The translations under genes were made by a program, and so were the position numbers. From Propionibacteriaceae bacterium (GTDB lineage Bacteria; Actinomycetota; Actinomycetes; Propionibacteriales; Propionibacteriaceae), in the NCBI GenBank assembly GCA_009780915.1, contig WQZD01000030.1, positions 1 to 34,330 on the forward strand: a stretch of 34,330 bases of DNA, given 5' to 3'. The notes under the pieces are model-generated. The model saw only the letters and a program-made list of their open reading frames with translations, searched no databases and was not told the DNA's origin. Positions 1 to 7,377 of the stretch are shown in pieces; positions within the stretch are counted from its first letter, which is position 1; each line of letters starts with the position of its first letter.

Positions 1-1863
1 CGCCTGAAAATCATAGGTGATGCCCACCCACGTGCGGGTCATCATATGCAACGTGTTGAACGCGGCGATATTCCCCGACGTGACCCCATCGTCATACCCC
101 GCATACGGATACCCATTGTCCCCGATGCTCATATTCGGAGCACCCTGCTCCACCCCCACCAAGCTCACCGCCGCCGGGGCGATATCCACCGTCGGATCGA
201 TCCGCACCGGGAACACCCTCGCAGGGTCAGCCAACCACGACTGATCCACACTGATCGTGGCGGTCGCCGACACCCCCGAACCCGTCGTCGTCATCGACAC
301 CCCCGACGACACCACGCCCGCCCCGTCGACCATCGCCGGAGCCACCAGGGCGAACACCACATCACCCGACACGACATCCCCCGACGACCGTGTCGCCCGC
401 GCCGCCACCGTGCCCGCAGCCTCCGACCCCACCACCAGGCCACCGTCCGCCTTCACCATGAACGAGACATCCGGAACCGCGACCAGACGATTGACGACGA
501 TGTCCTCCTTGACCACCGACCCGACCAGCGTGTACTGCACATCAATCCCCGCATACACATCATTGAACACAATCGCGTTGCCCCTCGCCACCGGACGAGA
601 ATAATCCCCACTGACAGGGATCACCTCCAACTCGTACCCACCACGAGCGAACACCACACCATGACCCGCATCCATCACCGCCGGGATCGACACCCGGAAA
701 TCATTCGCCGCATTCGTGAACGACACCACGCCGTTCTGATTGCCCGGCACCAGGGTGTTGTCGACCATCTGAGTCTTGCCCTCGGCGTCGACATACGTGG
801 CCTGCACCCCGCCCAACACCGTCTGATACGACCGAGGCCCCGTCCGATACGTCACCGACCCGTTCTCAGCCGACACCACCGGCCCCGGCGCCACCGGGGC
901 AGGATAATACGGCTGAGGATCACGCAACACCACATCCGTACTAGTGGTGTCAACTGGTGCGGTGTTGGTCGCCACCCCACCCGGCTCCGGAACCGCCGAC
1001 TCCACCGGCGACACCGCAGGAGCATCAACCGGCTTGGCATGCGCCACACCAGACGGACCCACACCCACCACCAACGCCACACCGACCACCACCACAACAC
1101 ACCCCAACGCCACCCGACGAACAGGCCACACCACACCACCCAACGCCCGCGCCGGGCCAACCGCACGCCTGGGACGGTACGAAAACGAGAACCGGCGGCC
1201 ACCCTGGTTGCCGCGTGCGAACACCATCAACTCGACACACAAACCAGCCGCAACCACGACAACCAACCCGACCCCCCGGACAACCAACCACACCATGCCG
1301 CTGCCCAGAACGGTCCACTGCCACAACCCAGCAGCCACACCCGACGCGACCGCCGCCACCACCAGCATCGGCGCATACACCCGACCCAGACGACGAAGCG
1401 ACGCCTTCAACCACACGTTCGTCCCCGCCACACCCAGCAGAAGGATCGCCAACAGCATCGGCGCGGCCAGCACGGCCACCACCCACGAAGCGAGGTCCAC
1501 CACCATGTGCAGCCTCGGCACCGGCACACCTCCGATGGTTCCAGCCAGCAGGGACGCCACACCGGTCACACCACCCACGAGGACCAGCAGCGCTGCCGCC
1601 AACCCAGCGGCGCCCGCCACGCGTGCAGGTTGAACTCGATCCGGGCTGTGATCGAGACGGCGTGACGCCGACCCCAACAACCCGACAACCACCGTCACAC
1701 CGGAAGCCAGGCACCCCGCCCAGCCGATGGTTGGCCACACGTGAGCCCCGGCAGCAGACGCCAACAAACCGGGAAGACCGAATAGACTGGCGAAAACCCC
1801 CACACCAGCCGCCACAAAACAGCACACAACAACAAGCACGTCACGGAAAGCCAGCTTGACCAC
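1..1863 (-). CDS. RHS/YD-type secreted protein, N-terminal part with multi-pass membrane head (partial)
   Basis: The reading frame is open from the start to the left edge (621 codons seen, no stop), so this is the 5' part of a much larger gene. Residues 1-270 hold about seven hydrophobic segments. The last one is followed by an AHA/KP sequence (K277) that looks like a signal-peptidase site. A Pro/Val/Thr-rich linker follows. From about residue 310 the sequence matches the N-terminal module of actinobacterial RHS-repeat proteins: DNTLVPG, then VYAGIDVQYT and VKEDIVVNR (about 420-440), then FPVRIDPTV (about 550). RHS proteins are large secreted or surface shells that often end in a toxin domain; that end is outside the window. 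The GTG start is chosen because AGGGGG lies 6 nt before it; an in-frame ATG at 1884 lacks such a site. An internal ATG at 1227 (residue 213) would give a protein with an ordinary signal peptide. The family call is fairly sure; function and secretion mode are inferred. Confidence 0.72.
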   Translation of the reverse strand, partial: MVKLAFRDVLVVVCCFVAAGVGVFASLFGLPGLLASAAGAHVWPTIGWAGCLASGVTVVVGLLGSASRRLDHSPDRVQPARVAGAAGLAAALLVLVGGVTGVASLLAGTIGGVPVPRLHMVVDLASWVVAVLAAPMLLAILLLGVAGTNVWLKASLRRLGRVYAPMLVVAAVASGVAAGLWQWTVLGSGMVWLVVRGVGLVVVVAAGLCVELMVFARGNQGGRRFSFSYRPRRAVGPARALGGVVWPVRRVALGCVVVVVGVALVVGVGPSGVAHAKPVDAPAVSPVESAVPEPGGVATNTAPVDTTSTDVVLRDPQPYYPAPVAPGPVVSAENGSVTYRTGPRSYQTVLGGVQATYVDAEGKTQMVDNTLVPGNQNGVVSFTNAANDFRVSIPAVMDAGHGVVFARGGYELEVIPVSGDYSRPVARGNAIVFNDVYAGIDVQYTLVGSVVKEDIVVNRLVAVPDVSFMVKADGGLVVGSEAAGTVAARATRSSGDVVSGDVVFALVAPAMVDGAGVVSSGVSMTTTGSGVSATATISVDQSWLADPARVFPVRIDPTVDIAPAAVSLVGVEQGAPNMSIGDNGYPYAGYDDGVTSGNIAAFNTLHMMTRTWVGITYDFQA

Positions 1864-1869
1864 GGTGGT

Positions 1870-1875
1870 CCCCCT
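1870..1875 (-). promoter_or_regulatory. Ribosome binding site deciding the RHS gene start
   Basis: AGGGGG on the minus strand, 6 nt before the GTG at 1863. The alternative ATG at 1884 directly follows an in-frame TAG and has no purine-rich site at the right distance, so GTG is preferred. Confidence 0.55.
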
Positions 1876-1900
1876 TTGGATCATCTAGCGACAATCCTAT

Positions 1901-1926
1901 TATCACGAAGCCCGCGATCCGTGATA
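1901..1926. repeat. Inverted repeat upstream of the RHS gene
   Basis: TATCACG and CGTGATA form perfect 7-nt arms separated by 12 nt. The repeat lies 38 nt before the RHS GTG start and also downstream of the exporter permease. It could be an operator for the RHS gene or part of the region ending exporter transcription. No regulator gene is adjacent, so its role is open. Confidence 0.35.
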
Positions 1927-1950
1927 GCGCCACATCCTGGAATCATCCCG

Positions 1951-1974
1951 GGCTGAGTTCACCCCCACTCAGCC
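1951..1974 (-). terminator. Putative terminator of the DrrAB-type operon
   Basis: GGCTGAGT and ACTCAGCC form a perfect 8-bp stem around an 8-nt loop, 83 nt past the permease stop. No U-tract follows on the minus strand, so termination may be weak or factor-dependent. Confidence 0.4.
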
Positions 1975-2056
1975 ACGAGCATCCTGCACAACGAAGCAGG
2001 CCCACCCACCAATGACATCCCGGTCTCACCCCCGACCCGCACCCGAGACACCACGC

Positions 2057-2866
2057 TCATGCGACGGCGTGACGGTAGACCCGTGACGCCCACGCGAGCA
2101 CGAGCAGGAACAAGGCGATGACCACGAGGAATCCGAGACCCACCGTCCCACTCAGGATCACGCCGGAGGACAGGTCTCGCGCGGCGGACACCGCGTAGTA
2201 GAAGGGGTCCAGATGCGCCAACACTTGTAACCATGTCGGCCCCATCGAGATGGGCAGCAAGGCGCCGGCGAGGAGGGTGAGGGGCAACTGCATACCCATG
2301 ACGCTCGCGGCGAGGGCGCCGATGTTCTTCAGGGTCAGGCCTAGGGCGGCCGACATGGCCGAGACGCAGCCGGTGAGGAGGGCCAGGAGGAGGAGCGTGA
2401 GGATCAACCCCAGCGGATGGATGACGAATCCGAAGGGGACGGCGACCAGGCAGACGACGAGGGCGCAGGCGATGAAGAAGAGTCCGTCCCTGATCACCGA
2501 TCCGAGAAGCAGTGAGACTCGCCTGACCGGGGACACGCGGAAGCGCTCGATGACCCCCGTGTCGAGTTCGTGGATGACCGTCCAGCCGATCCCCTGGCCC
2601 GAGCCGAAGGCGAACAGGACGAGCATGCCGGGCACGAACATCTGCACCACGGACAGGCCGCCGAACAGGGGGCTCGGGATGTCCTTCAGCAGGGGCGCGA
2701 ACAGCACGAGGTACAAGATCGGCGTGGCCAGGCCGGAGACGATCCATTGCGGCTCGCGGAGGAGTTCCCTGGCGCGTCGTTGGGTGAGCAGGGCCACTTC
2801 CGTGACGAGGCTGGCTTGGCCGGGTGTGGGCCGTACGGACGTGGACGGCGTGATCATGCTCGTCAT
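2057..2866 (-). CDS. ABC-2 type exporter permease, DrrB-like
   Basis: Membrane component of a two-gene ABC exporter. The 269-aa protein has an N-terminal cytoplasmic stretch with the ABC-2 type sequence RRARELLREPQW, then six hydrophobic segments. The stretch EVALLTQRRARELLREP and the cytoplasmic loop with DTGVIERFRVSPVRR are typical of the daunorubicin-resistance (DrrB) branch of ABC-2 permeases. Its ATG overlaps the last 4 nt of the ATPase gene (ATGA), so the two are translationally coupled and should form one complex, presumably two permeases and two ATPases. Substrates of this family are drugs, lipids or glycolipids and cannot be told from sequence. Length is normal for the family. Confidence 0.85.
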   Translation of the reverse strand: MTSMITPSTSVRPTPGQASLVTEVALLTQRRARELLREPQWIVSGLATPILYLVLFAPLLKDIPSPLFGGLSVVQMFVPGMLVLFAFGSGQGIGWTVIHELDTGVIERFRVSPVRRVSLLLGSVIRDGLFFIACALVVCLVAVPFGFVIHPLGLILTLLLLALLTGCVSAMSAALGLTLKNIGALAASVMGMQLPLTLLAGALLPISMGPTWLQVLAHLDPFYYAVSAARDLSSGVILSGTVGLGFLVVIALFLLVLAWASRVYRHAVA

Positions 2867-3684
2867 GACAGCACCCCTTCACTGTCGGTGTCGCGCAGCG
2901 CACGACCGGTGAGCGTGAGGAAGACCTCGTCGAGGGTGGAGACTCCCATGCGGTCCTTGAGTTCCTGGGGAGTCCCTCGGGCGATGATCTGGCCGTGGTC
3001 CATGACGGCCACGTCGTCGGCGAGCGCGTCGGCCTCATCGAGATAGTGGGTGGTGAGGAAGATGGTCGCGCCATCGGCCTTGAGCCGACGTACCTGCTCC
3101 CACAGGTTCATCCTGTTCTGGGGGTCCAAGCCGGTGGTGGGCTCGTCGAGGAAGAGGACGGCGGGGTGGCCGACCATGCCCAGGGCGACGTCGAGTCGGC
3201 GACGCTGCCCGCCGGAGTAGGTGCTCGTCTCCCGGTCGGCGAGCGCGGCCAGGTCGAAGCACTCCAGCAGGTCGGCGGCCCGCGCGGCGGCGTCGCCCTT
3301 CGACAGCCCGTACAGGCGAGCAGCGAGATGGAGGTTCTCCCGCCCGGTGGCGTGGTCGAGGTCGGTCCCGCCTTGTTGGCCGACGTACCCGATGCGCGCG
3401 CGTACCTCCCTCTGCTGGGAGGTCACGTCAAAACCCGCGACCCGGGCTGTGCCCCCGGTCGCCGGGAGCAGGGTCGTGAGAATGCGCAAGGTGGTGGTCT
3501 TCCCAGCGCCATTGGGCCCTAGGAAAGCGAAGACCTCCCCTTGCGGCACATCGAGGTCGATCCCCGCGACCGCCTCGACGGCGGTACGTCCGTTCTCCCC
3601 CTTCGCGCCTCTTTTCCGGGTGGTGAATGTCTTCCTCAAGCCGCGTACCTCGATGATGGGTACGTGGGTGGCAGTTGCGTTCAT
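2863..3684 (-). CDS. ABC exporter ATP-binding protein, DrrA-like
   Basis: ATPase that powers the neighbouring DrrB-like permease. In the 273-aa protein, Walker A is GPNGAGKT at residues 56-63, the signature is YSGGQ at 156-160 and Walker B is LFLDE at 177-181, followed by PTTGLDP. A conserved LTTHYLDEAD switch stretch follows. The sequence RTAVEAVAGIDLDVPQGEVFAFLGP is typical of the daunorubicin-resistance ATPases. A short basic insert (TTRKRGAKGENGR, about 21-33) sits between the first strand and this stretch. The ATG is supported by GAGGGG 6 nt upstream. It is the first gene of the operon, with about 300 nt of non-coding DNA upstream. The transported compound is unknown. Confidence 0.9.
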   Translation of the reverse strand: MNATATHVPIIEVRGLRKTFTTRKRGAKGENGRTAVEAVAGIDLDVPQGEVFAFLGPNGAGKTTTLRILTTLLPATGGTARVAGFDVTSQQREVRARIGYVGQQGGTDLDHATGRENLHLAARLYGLSKGDAAARAADLLECFDLAALADRETSTYSGGQRRRLDVALGMVGHPAVLFLDEPTTGLDPQNRMNLWEQVRRLKADGATIFLTTHYLDEADALADDVAVMDHGQIIARGTPQELKDRMGVSTLDEVFLTLTGRALRDTDSEGVLS

Positions 3685-3988
3685 AGTGATCCCCTCACCT
3701 CGTGCTCTTCAGCCGGAGGATGTGTCGCTTCCCGCCTGAGACGCCTTTTAGTATGTTCCGTTATGTACTCGTCGAGTTCAAGTACTATGTTACTCATTGT
3801 ACTCGCTGACATCTAGTCGTCAAGAGCTGTGTCCACTCGGCTGCGACCGAGGAAAAGTGGGGAGGACCCGCCGAGGCAGGGAGCACCGACCCCAACTCAA
3901 CACATGCGATCAACCGAACAAAGCCGATCATCTCAGTAAAGAGATGATGCCAATTACCCCGAGGACAATCTCAAGTACCATATAATGT
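3685..3988. other. Divergent intergenic region, exporter operon / PrsW gene
   Basis: About 300 nt with no credible gene, lying between divergent genes. It should hold both promoters. The half nearer the exporter is AT-richer than its surroundings and carries repeated GTACTCG elements, listed separately. I see no clear -35/-10 pair for PrsW. Confidence 0.6.
3764..3805. promoter_or_regulatory. Putative operator cluster upstream of the DrrAB-type operon
   Basis: TGTACTCG occurs twice as a direct repeat, at 3764-3771 and 3798-3805. The first copy overlaps ACTCGTCGAGT (3767-3777), a perfect inverted repeat around one central base. AGTACT (3781-3786) and TTACTC lie between them. Drug-exporter operons of this type are often controlled by TetR or MarR repressors that bind such sites, but no regulator gene is next to this operon. 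TTGAAC on the minus strand (3781-3776) could be a -35, without a good -10. Confidence 0.35.
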
Positions 3989-5395
3989 GTGAGCTTCATC
4001 GACCCCAAGGCGATCCTGGCTGGACAGACCCATCGAGGGATGCCCACCGGCGCCATCGTCGCCATCACCGCCTCATCGGTGTGCCTTGGCGCGTTCCTGG
4101 CTCTCTTCCTGCTTGTGGGCGGCTCGTCCTTCTTCGTCGCGGCCATGCTGTCGATGATCACGCTCGTCCCCATGATGGCCGGGGTCCTCGCCTTGGACCG
4201 CGTGGAGCCGGGTCCACGATTCCTGCTCGTGACGACGTTCCTGTGGGGCGCAGGCGCCTCCATCGCATTGAGCATCATCTTCGAGATCGCGGGGGCGGCG
4301 GCGTTGACCCCGAGGGCCGGGAACAATATCGACACCGTCACTGCCGTCCTGGTCGCCCCCGTGGTCGAGGAGTCGATGAAAGGACTGGCCGTCTTCGGGG
4401 TGTTCTGGTTCAGGCGCGACGCGATCAACTCCATCACCGACGGTGTCGTCTACGCGGCCACGGCGGCGCTCGGTTTCGCCGCCGCGGAGAACATCGAGTA
4501 CTACATCGGTTCGGCCGCCGAAGGCGCGACATCCTTGGCTGGGGTGTTCATCATCCGCGGAGTCCTTGCCCCCTTCTGCCACCCAGTCTTCACATCGATG
4601 ACGGGGATCGCGTTGGCCTTCGCCGCTCGACGGCGCGTGCTGCCGGTACGGATCCTCCTCCCGCTGGCTGGCTTGGCGGGCGCCATGATCCTGCACGCGA
4701 CATGGAACGCCTCGGCGACGTACGGCCTGGCCGGTCTGAGCGTCGGATTTCTGATCGAGCTGGCAGTCCTCATCATCGTCCTGGTCGCACTGCGCACCGA
4801 CCGGAAACGCACGGTGGCTCGCATCCAGGCGTGCGCGGCACAGTACGTGCCCACTGGGCTGGTCGCCACGGCCGACCTCACCATGCTGTCGAGCCTGAAG
4901 GCCCGTCGACAGGCTCGCGAATGGGCACGGTCCACCCGCGGCAAGCCCGGCTTCGACGCGATGCGGGACTACCAACTGGCGTGCACGAAGTTGACCACTC
5001 TGCACGATCGCGCGGCGAACGCTGCCATCTCCCCACAGGATTTCGAGACACGTCGAGCCGCCCTGCTCGCTCTGATGCGAGTGGCCCGCCAAGCCTTCCT
5101 CGGGACGACCTACATGGCGGTGCCGATGATGGCCGTCCACGCGCCACTTCCCCCGCAGCAACCGTGGGGCGCCCCACCACAACCCTGGTCAGTTCCCCCT
5201 CAGACCTGGGCTTCACCTCCGCAACCGTGGATCCCATCCCAGCAACCGTGGGTCCCGTCACCGCAACCGTGGGTCCCGGCCCAACAGCCATGGCCCCCGC
5301 CCCCTCAACCGTGGACGCCACCGCCCCCACCGGCTCCACTCACGGGCAACTCCGCCTACGTCGAGGACTCCACCCAGCCGACGGGATCCGCGTAG
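3989..5395 (+). CDS. PrsW-family intramembrane metalloprotease with QPW-repeat tail
   Basis: Multi-pass membrane protein of the PrsW family (CAAX-protease-like glutamic/metallo-type intramembrane proteases; B. subtilis PrsW cleaves the anti-sigma factor RsiW). In the 468-aa protein, residues 22-270 hold about eight hydrophobic segments with the family motifs: VVEESMKG (E127, E128), GFAAAENIEYY (E167, N168), CHPVFTSMTG (H198) and LHATWNAS (H236, N240). A cytoplasmic helical part follows (about 270-375). The tail from about residue 388 is a run of roughly 8-residue units around PQPW/QQPW. The GTG start has no clear ribosome binding site; M18 is a possible alternative. The 3' end overlaps the opposite gene by 40 nt. 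No anti-sigma factor gene is next to it, so its substrate is unknown. Confidence 0.85.
   Translation: MSFIDPKAILAGQTHRGMPTGAIVAITASSVCLGAFLALFLLVGGSSFFVAAMLSMITLVPMMAGVLALDRVEPGPRFLLVTTFLWGAGASIALSIIFEIAGAAALTPRAGNNIDTVTAVLVAPVVEESMKGLAVFGVFWFRRDAINSITDGVVYAATAALGFAAAENIEYYIGSAAEGATSLAGVFIIRGVLAPFCHPVFTSMTGIALAFAARRRVLPVRILLPLAGLAGAMILHATWNASATYGLAGLSVGFLIELAVLIIVLVALRTDRKRTVARIQACAAQYVPTGLVATADLTMLSSLKARRQAREWARSTRGKPGFDAMRDYQLACTKLTTLHDRAANAAISPQDFETRRAALLALMRVARQAFLGTTYMAVPMMAVHAPLPPQQPWGAPPQPWSVPPQTWASPPQPWIPSQQPWVPSPQPWVPAQQPWPPPPQPWTPPPPPAPLTGNSAYVEDSTQPTGSA
5150..5330 (+). repeat. Tandem PQPW/QQPW repeats in the PrsW tail
   Basis: About eight imperfect units of roughly 8 codons with the core Q-P/T-W and Pro-rich spacers, for example GAPPQPW, WIPSQQPW, WVPSPQPW and WVPAQQPW. 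The DNA repeats CAACCGTGG at nearly regular 24-nt steps, which suggests expansion by slippage or recombination. Confidence 0.8.
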
Positions 5396-6498
5396 CTCCA
5401 TGCCTGCGTGTCACCCACGTGCACGTCCCTGAGCCATACTGTCTCGTCAGGGTTCCATCCGGCGAGGGTGCTGGCGGCGCCGGTGCCCACGGGCACGACC
5501 CGACCGGCGGTGGCGAGGTAGCCGGCCACGCTCACATGGACGGCGTCGAAGTCTTGGGCCATGGCGAGGAAGTCCGGGATGACCCAGCCTCCGTACCACC
5601 CCGTGGCCTGCCCCCACACGTGGCGTCTCGACCACGTGACGTCGCAGGGATAGAGGTCGCACAACCGGGCCCACGCCGCCGCGCCGTCCACCTCGTACAC
5701 CCGAGCCGTGTCGGGCACGACGACCCGAGCAGCCCTGGCGTGGCGCCCGCCGCTGGAGTCCTCCACCAGCCACAAGCCGACGGGACCGCGCCGAGGATCG
5801 CTGCGCGTCGTGATCGGGAGGCGCGGATCGCGCGAGAGCACCCACCAGTCCCCTCCCGCGGTGTCGGCGAGGTGCCGGGAGTGCCCCCGCAGCGCCTGCT
5901 CGTGTGCCACCGTCTCACGATGCCAGTCGATGAGCGCAGACCTCGGGTCGGGCACGGGATCGTCGGGGAGCGACTCCTGGCCCCATGCCGCCCATGTCAC
6001 CGTCCACTGGTCCGCCGCCTGAAGGGGTGTGTCCCACCACTGGCACAGTCCCGACTCGATCATGCGCCTGCCGACCTCGGCCAACGGCTCGCTCACCTCG
6101 CTCGTGGCAGCCAACGCGTCGAAACCATCCGGGGGCTGCCAGTACCGGGCCGAGCTCACGCACAGCTCCAACGCTGTCCAGAGCCTCTCCTCGGTCTCCT
6201 TCACGACGGGAAGGTCGTGCAACGCGACGGCCACATCCTCGGGCGTCTGCCGCGGTGATTCCCTGCGACGCCGGGTCAGACCGGCGAGTGCCGAGAGCAC
6301 CCGGCCTCCCGGCACCCCGAAGAGGGCGCCCTCGCGTGACCCCGGGTCGGGCTCCAGCCCCGTCGCGGCGCCGTGCAGACAGGCGAGGAAGGTCTGGGCC
6401 ACCATGAACGGGCAGGCGCACGCATGCTCTTGAGCCAGCTCAAGGAGCAGCCTGCGCCCCCTTGGGCCAGCCATGAGGTCTTGCGCATTCCAGGTCAT
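5356..6498 (-). CDS. Hypothetical Trp-rich protein (unrecognised)
   Basis: I do not recognise this 380-aa protein. It has no signal peptide and no convincing membrane segment, so it is probably cytoplasmic. It is unusually rich in tryptophan (about 21 residues, over 5%), most of them after residue 165, for example QWWDTP, WTVTWAAWGQ, GDWWVLS and VWGQATGWYGGW. The N-terminal stretch has two Cys (CACPF, near 27-31). The C-terminal half reads as alternating strands and turns. The start fits a TANNNT -10 (TAGCGT) only 6 nt upstream, as in leaderless actinobacterial mRNAs. It lies 90 nt downstream of the TrpXYZ-type importer on the same strand and could also be read through from it. It overlaps the PrsW gene tail-to-tail by 40 nt. 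The long open frame and codon bias support a real gene. Confidence 0.7.
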   Translation of the reverse strand: MTWNAQDLMAGPRGRRLLLELAQEHACACPFMVAQTFLACLHGAATGLEPDPGSREGALFGVPGGRVLSALAGLTRRRRESPRQTPEDVAVALHDLPVVKETEERLWTALELCVSSARYWQPPDGFDALAATSEVSEPLAEVGRRMIESGLCQWWDTPLQAADQWTVTWAAWGQESLPDDPVPDPRSALIDWHRETVAHEQALRGHSRHLADTAGGDWWVLSRDPRLPITTRSDPRRGPVGLWLVEDSSGGRHARAARVVVPDTARVYEVDGAAAWARLCDLYPCDVTWSRRHVWGQATGWYGGWVIPDFLAMAQDFDAVHVSVAGYLATAGRVVPVGTGAASTLAGWNPDETVWLRDVHVGDTQAWSYADPVGWVESST

Positions 6499-6588
6499 GA
6501 TTGCACGCTATCATTCCTGCTCGCCACAGGACTAGTCGGGAGACGTCTCACGGACGGCCACCGCGAACCGCCTGTCGCCAGACGACCC

Positions 6589-7377
6589 TCACTGCAAGAG
6601 GGTACGATCGCTCAGGGCGCCCTTCTCGCGGCTGAACCATTCCAGCAGGTCCTGGATCTGCGCCTCTTTCTTCTCCTGGGGGTCCAAGGTGTGCAGGATC
6701 TGGCCCTCGTGCATCATCACCAGGCGGTTCCCCAGGCGCAAAGCATGATCCATGTTATGGGTCACCATCAACGCCGTCAGGCCCTGCTCAGCGACCACTT
6801 GCGCCGTCAAGCGCAACACCAGCTCCGCACGCTCAGGATCCAAGGCGGCCGTGTGCTCGTCGAGCAACAGCAACTTTGGACGCGTGAAGGACGCCATCAG
6901 CAGGCTGAGGGCCTGACGCTGCCCGCCGGAGAGCAAGCCCACGCGATGGCGCATCCGATCCTCCAGCCCCTGTTCGAGGATGGCGAGTTCCTGACGAAAG
7001 AAGTCTCGTCGGGCATGGGACAGCCCGCGACCCAGACTCAGCCGCTTGCCGCGGTTGTAGGCGACGGCGAGGTTCTGTTCGATGCTCAGGTGCGGCGCGG
7101 TTCCGGCGGAAGGGTCCTGGAAGACACGGGCGATCGTGGAGGCCCGCTTGTGCTCGCGCATACGGGTCACGGCACGCCCGTCGAGGACCACCGACCCCTG
7201 GTCCACGGACAGGGACCCTGCGATGACGTTGAGGAGGGTCGACTTCCCGGCGCCGTTGGATCCGATGATGGTGACGAAGTCGCCTTCGGCCAACTCCAGG
7301 TCGACGTCGCGCAAGGCCCGGCGCTCGTTCGCGGTTCCGGGATAGAACGTCTTGGTGATATTCGTCAGCGACAGCAT
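6589..7377 (-). CDS. ABC importer ATP-binding protein, TrpZ-like
   Basis: ATPase of a three-gene importer of the TrpXYZ type. The 262-aa protein has Walker A GSNGAGKS (residues 39-46), signature LLSGGQ (148-153) and Walker B LLLLDE (169-174) followed by HTAALDP. His in place of the usual Pro after DE is characteristic of this ATPase branch. MVTHNMDHAL is the switch region. The frame stays open far upstream into the permease gene, but ATG 7377 is the start: it overlaps the permease stop as TGATG, and homology begins at MLSLTNITKTFYPG. Coupled to the permease and substrate-binding genes upstream. The substrate is probably an aromatic amino acid, by family only. Confidence 0.85.
   Translation of the reverse strand: MLSLTNITKTFYPGTANERRALRDVDLELAEGDFVTIIGSNGAGKSTLLNVIAGSLSVDQGSVVLDGRAVTRMREHKRASTIARVFQDPSAGTAPHLSIEQNLAVAYNRGKRLSLGRGLSHARRDFFRQELAILEQGLEDRMRHRVGLLSGGQRQALSLLMASFTRPKLLLLDEHTAALDPERAELVLRLTAQVVAEQGLTALMVTHNMDHALRLGNRLVMMHEGQILHTLDPQEKKEAQIQDLLEWFSREKGALSDRTLLQ

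Noticed and set aside
46-1665. 539-codon plus-strand open frame rich in Arg, His and Pro
   Set aside because: It is the antisense shadow of the RHS-type gene; its composition (runs of RRHRHPRR) is not protein-like and no family feature is visible.
1959-3074. 371-codon minus-strand frame across the exporter genes
   Set aside because: It overlaps both exporter genes in another frame; those carry clear ABC motifs and a coupled start.
3797-3985. Small 62-aa plus-strand open frame before PrsW
   Set aside because: No ribosome binding site and no recognisable features; it lies in a region that should hold promoters.
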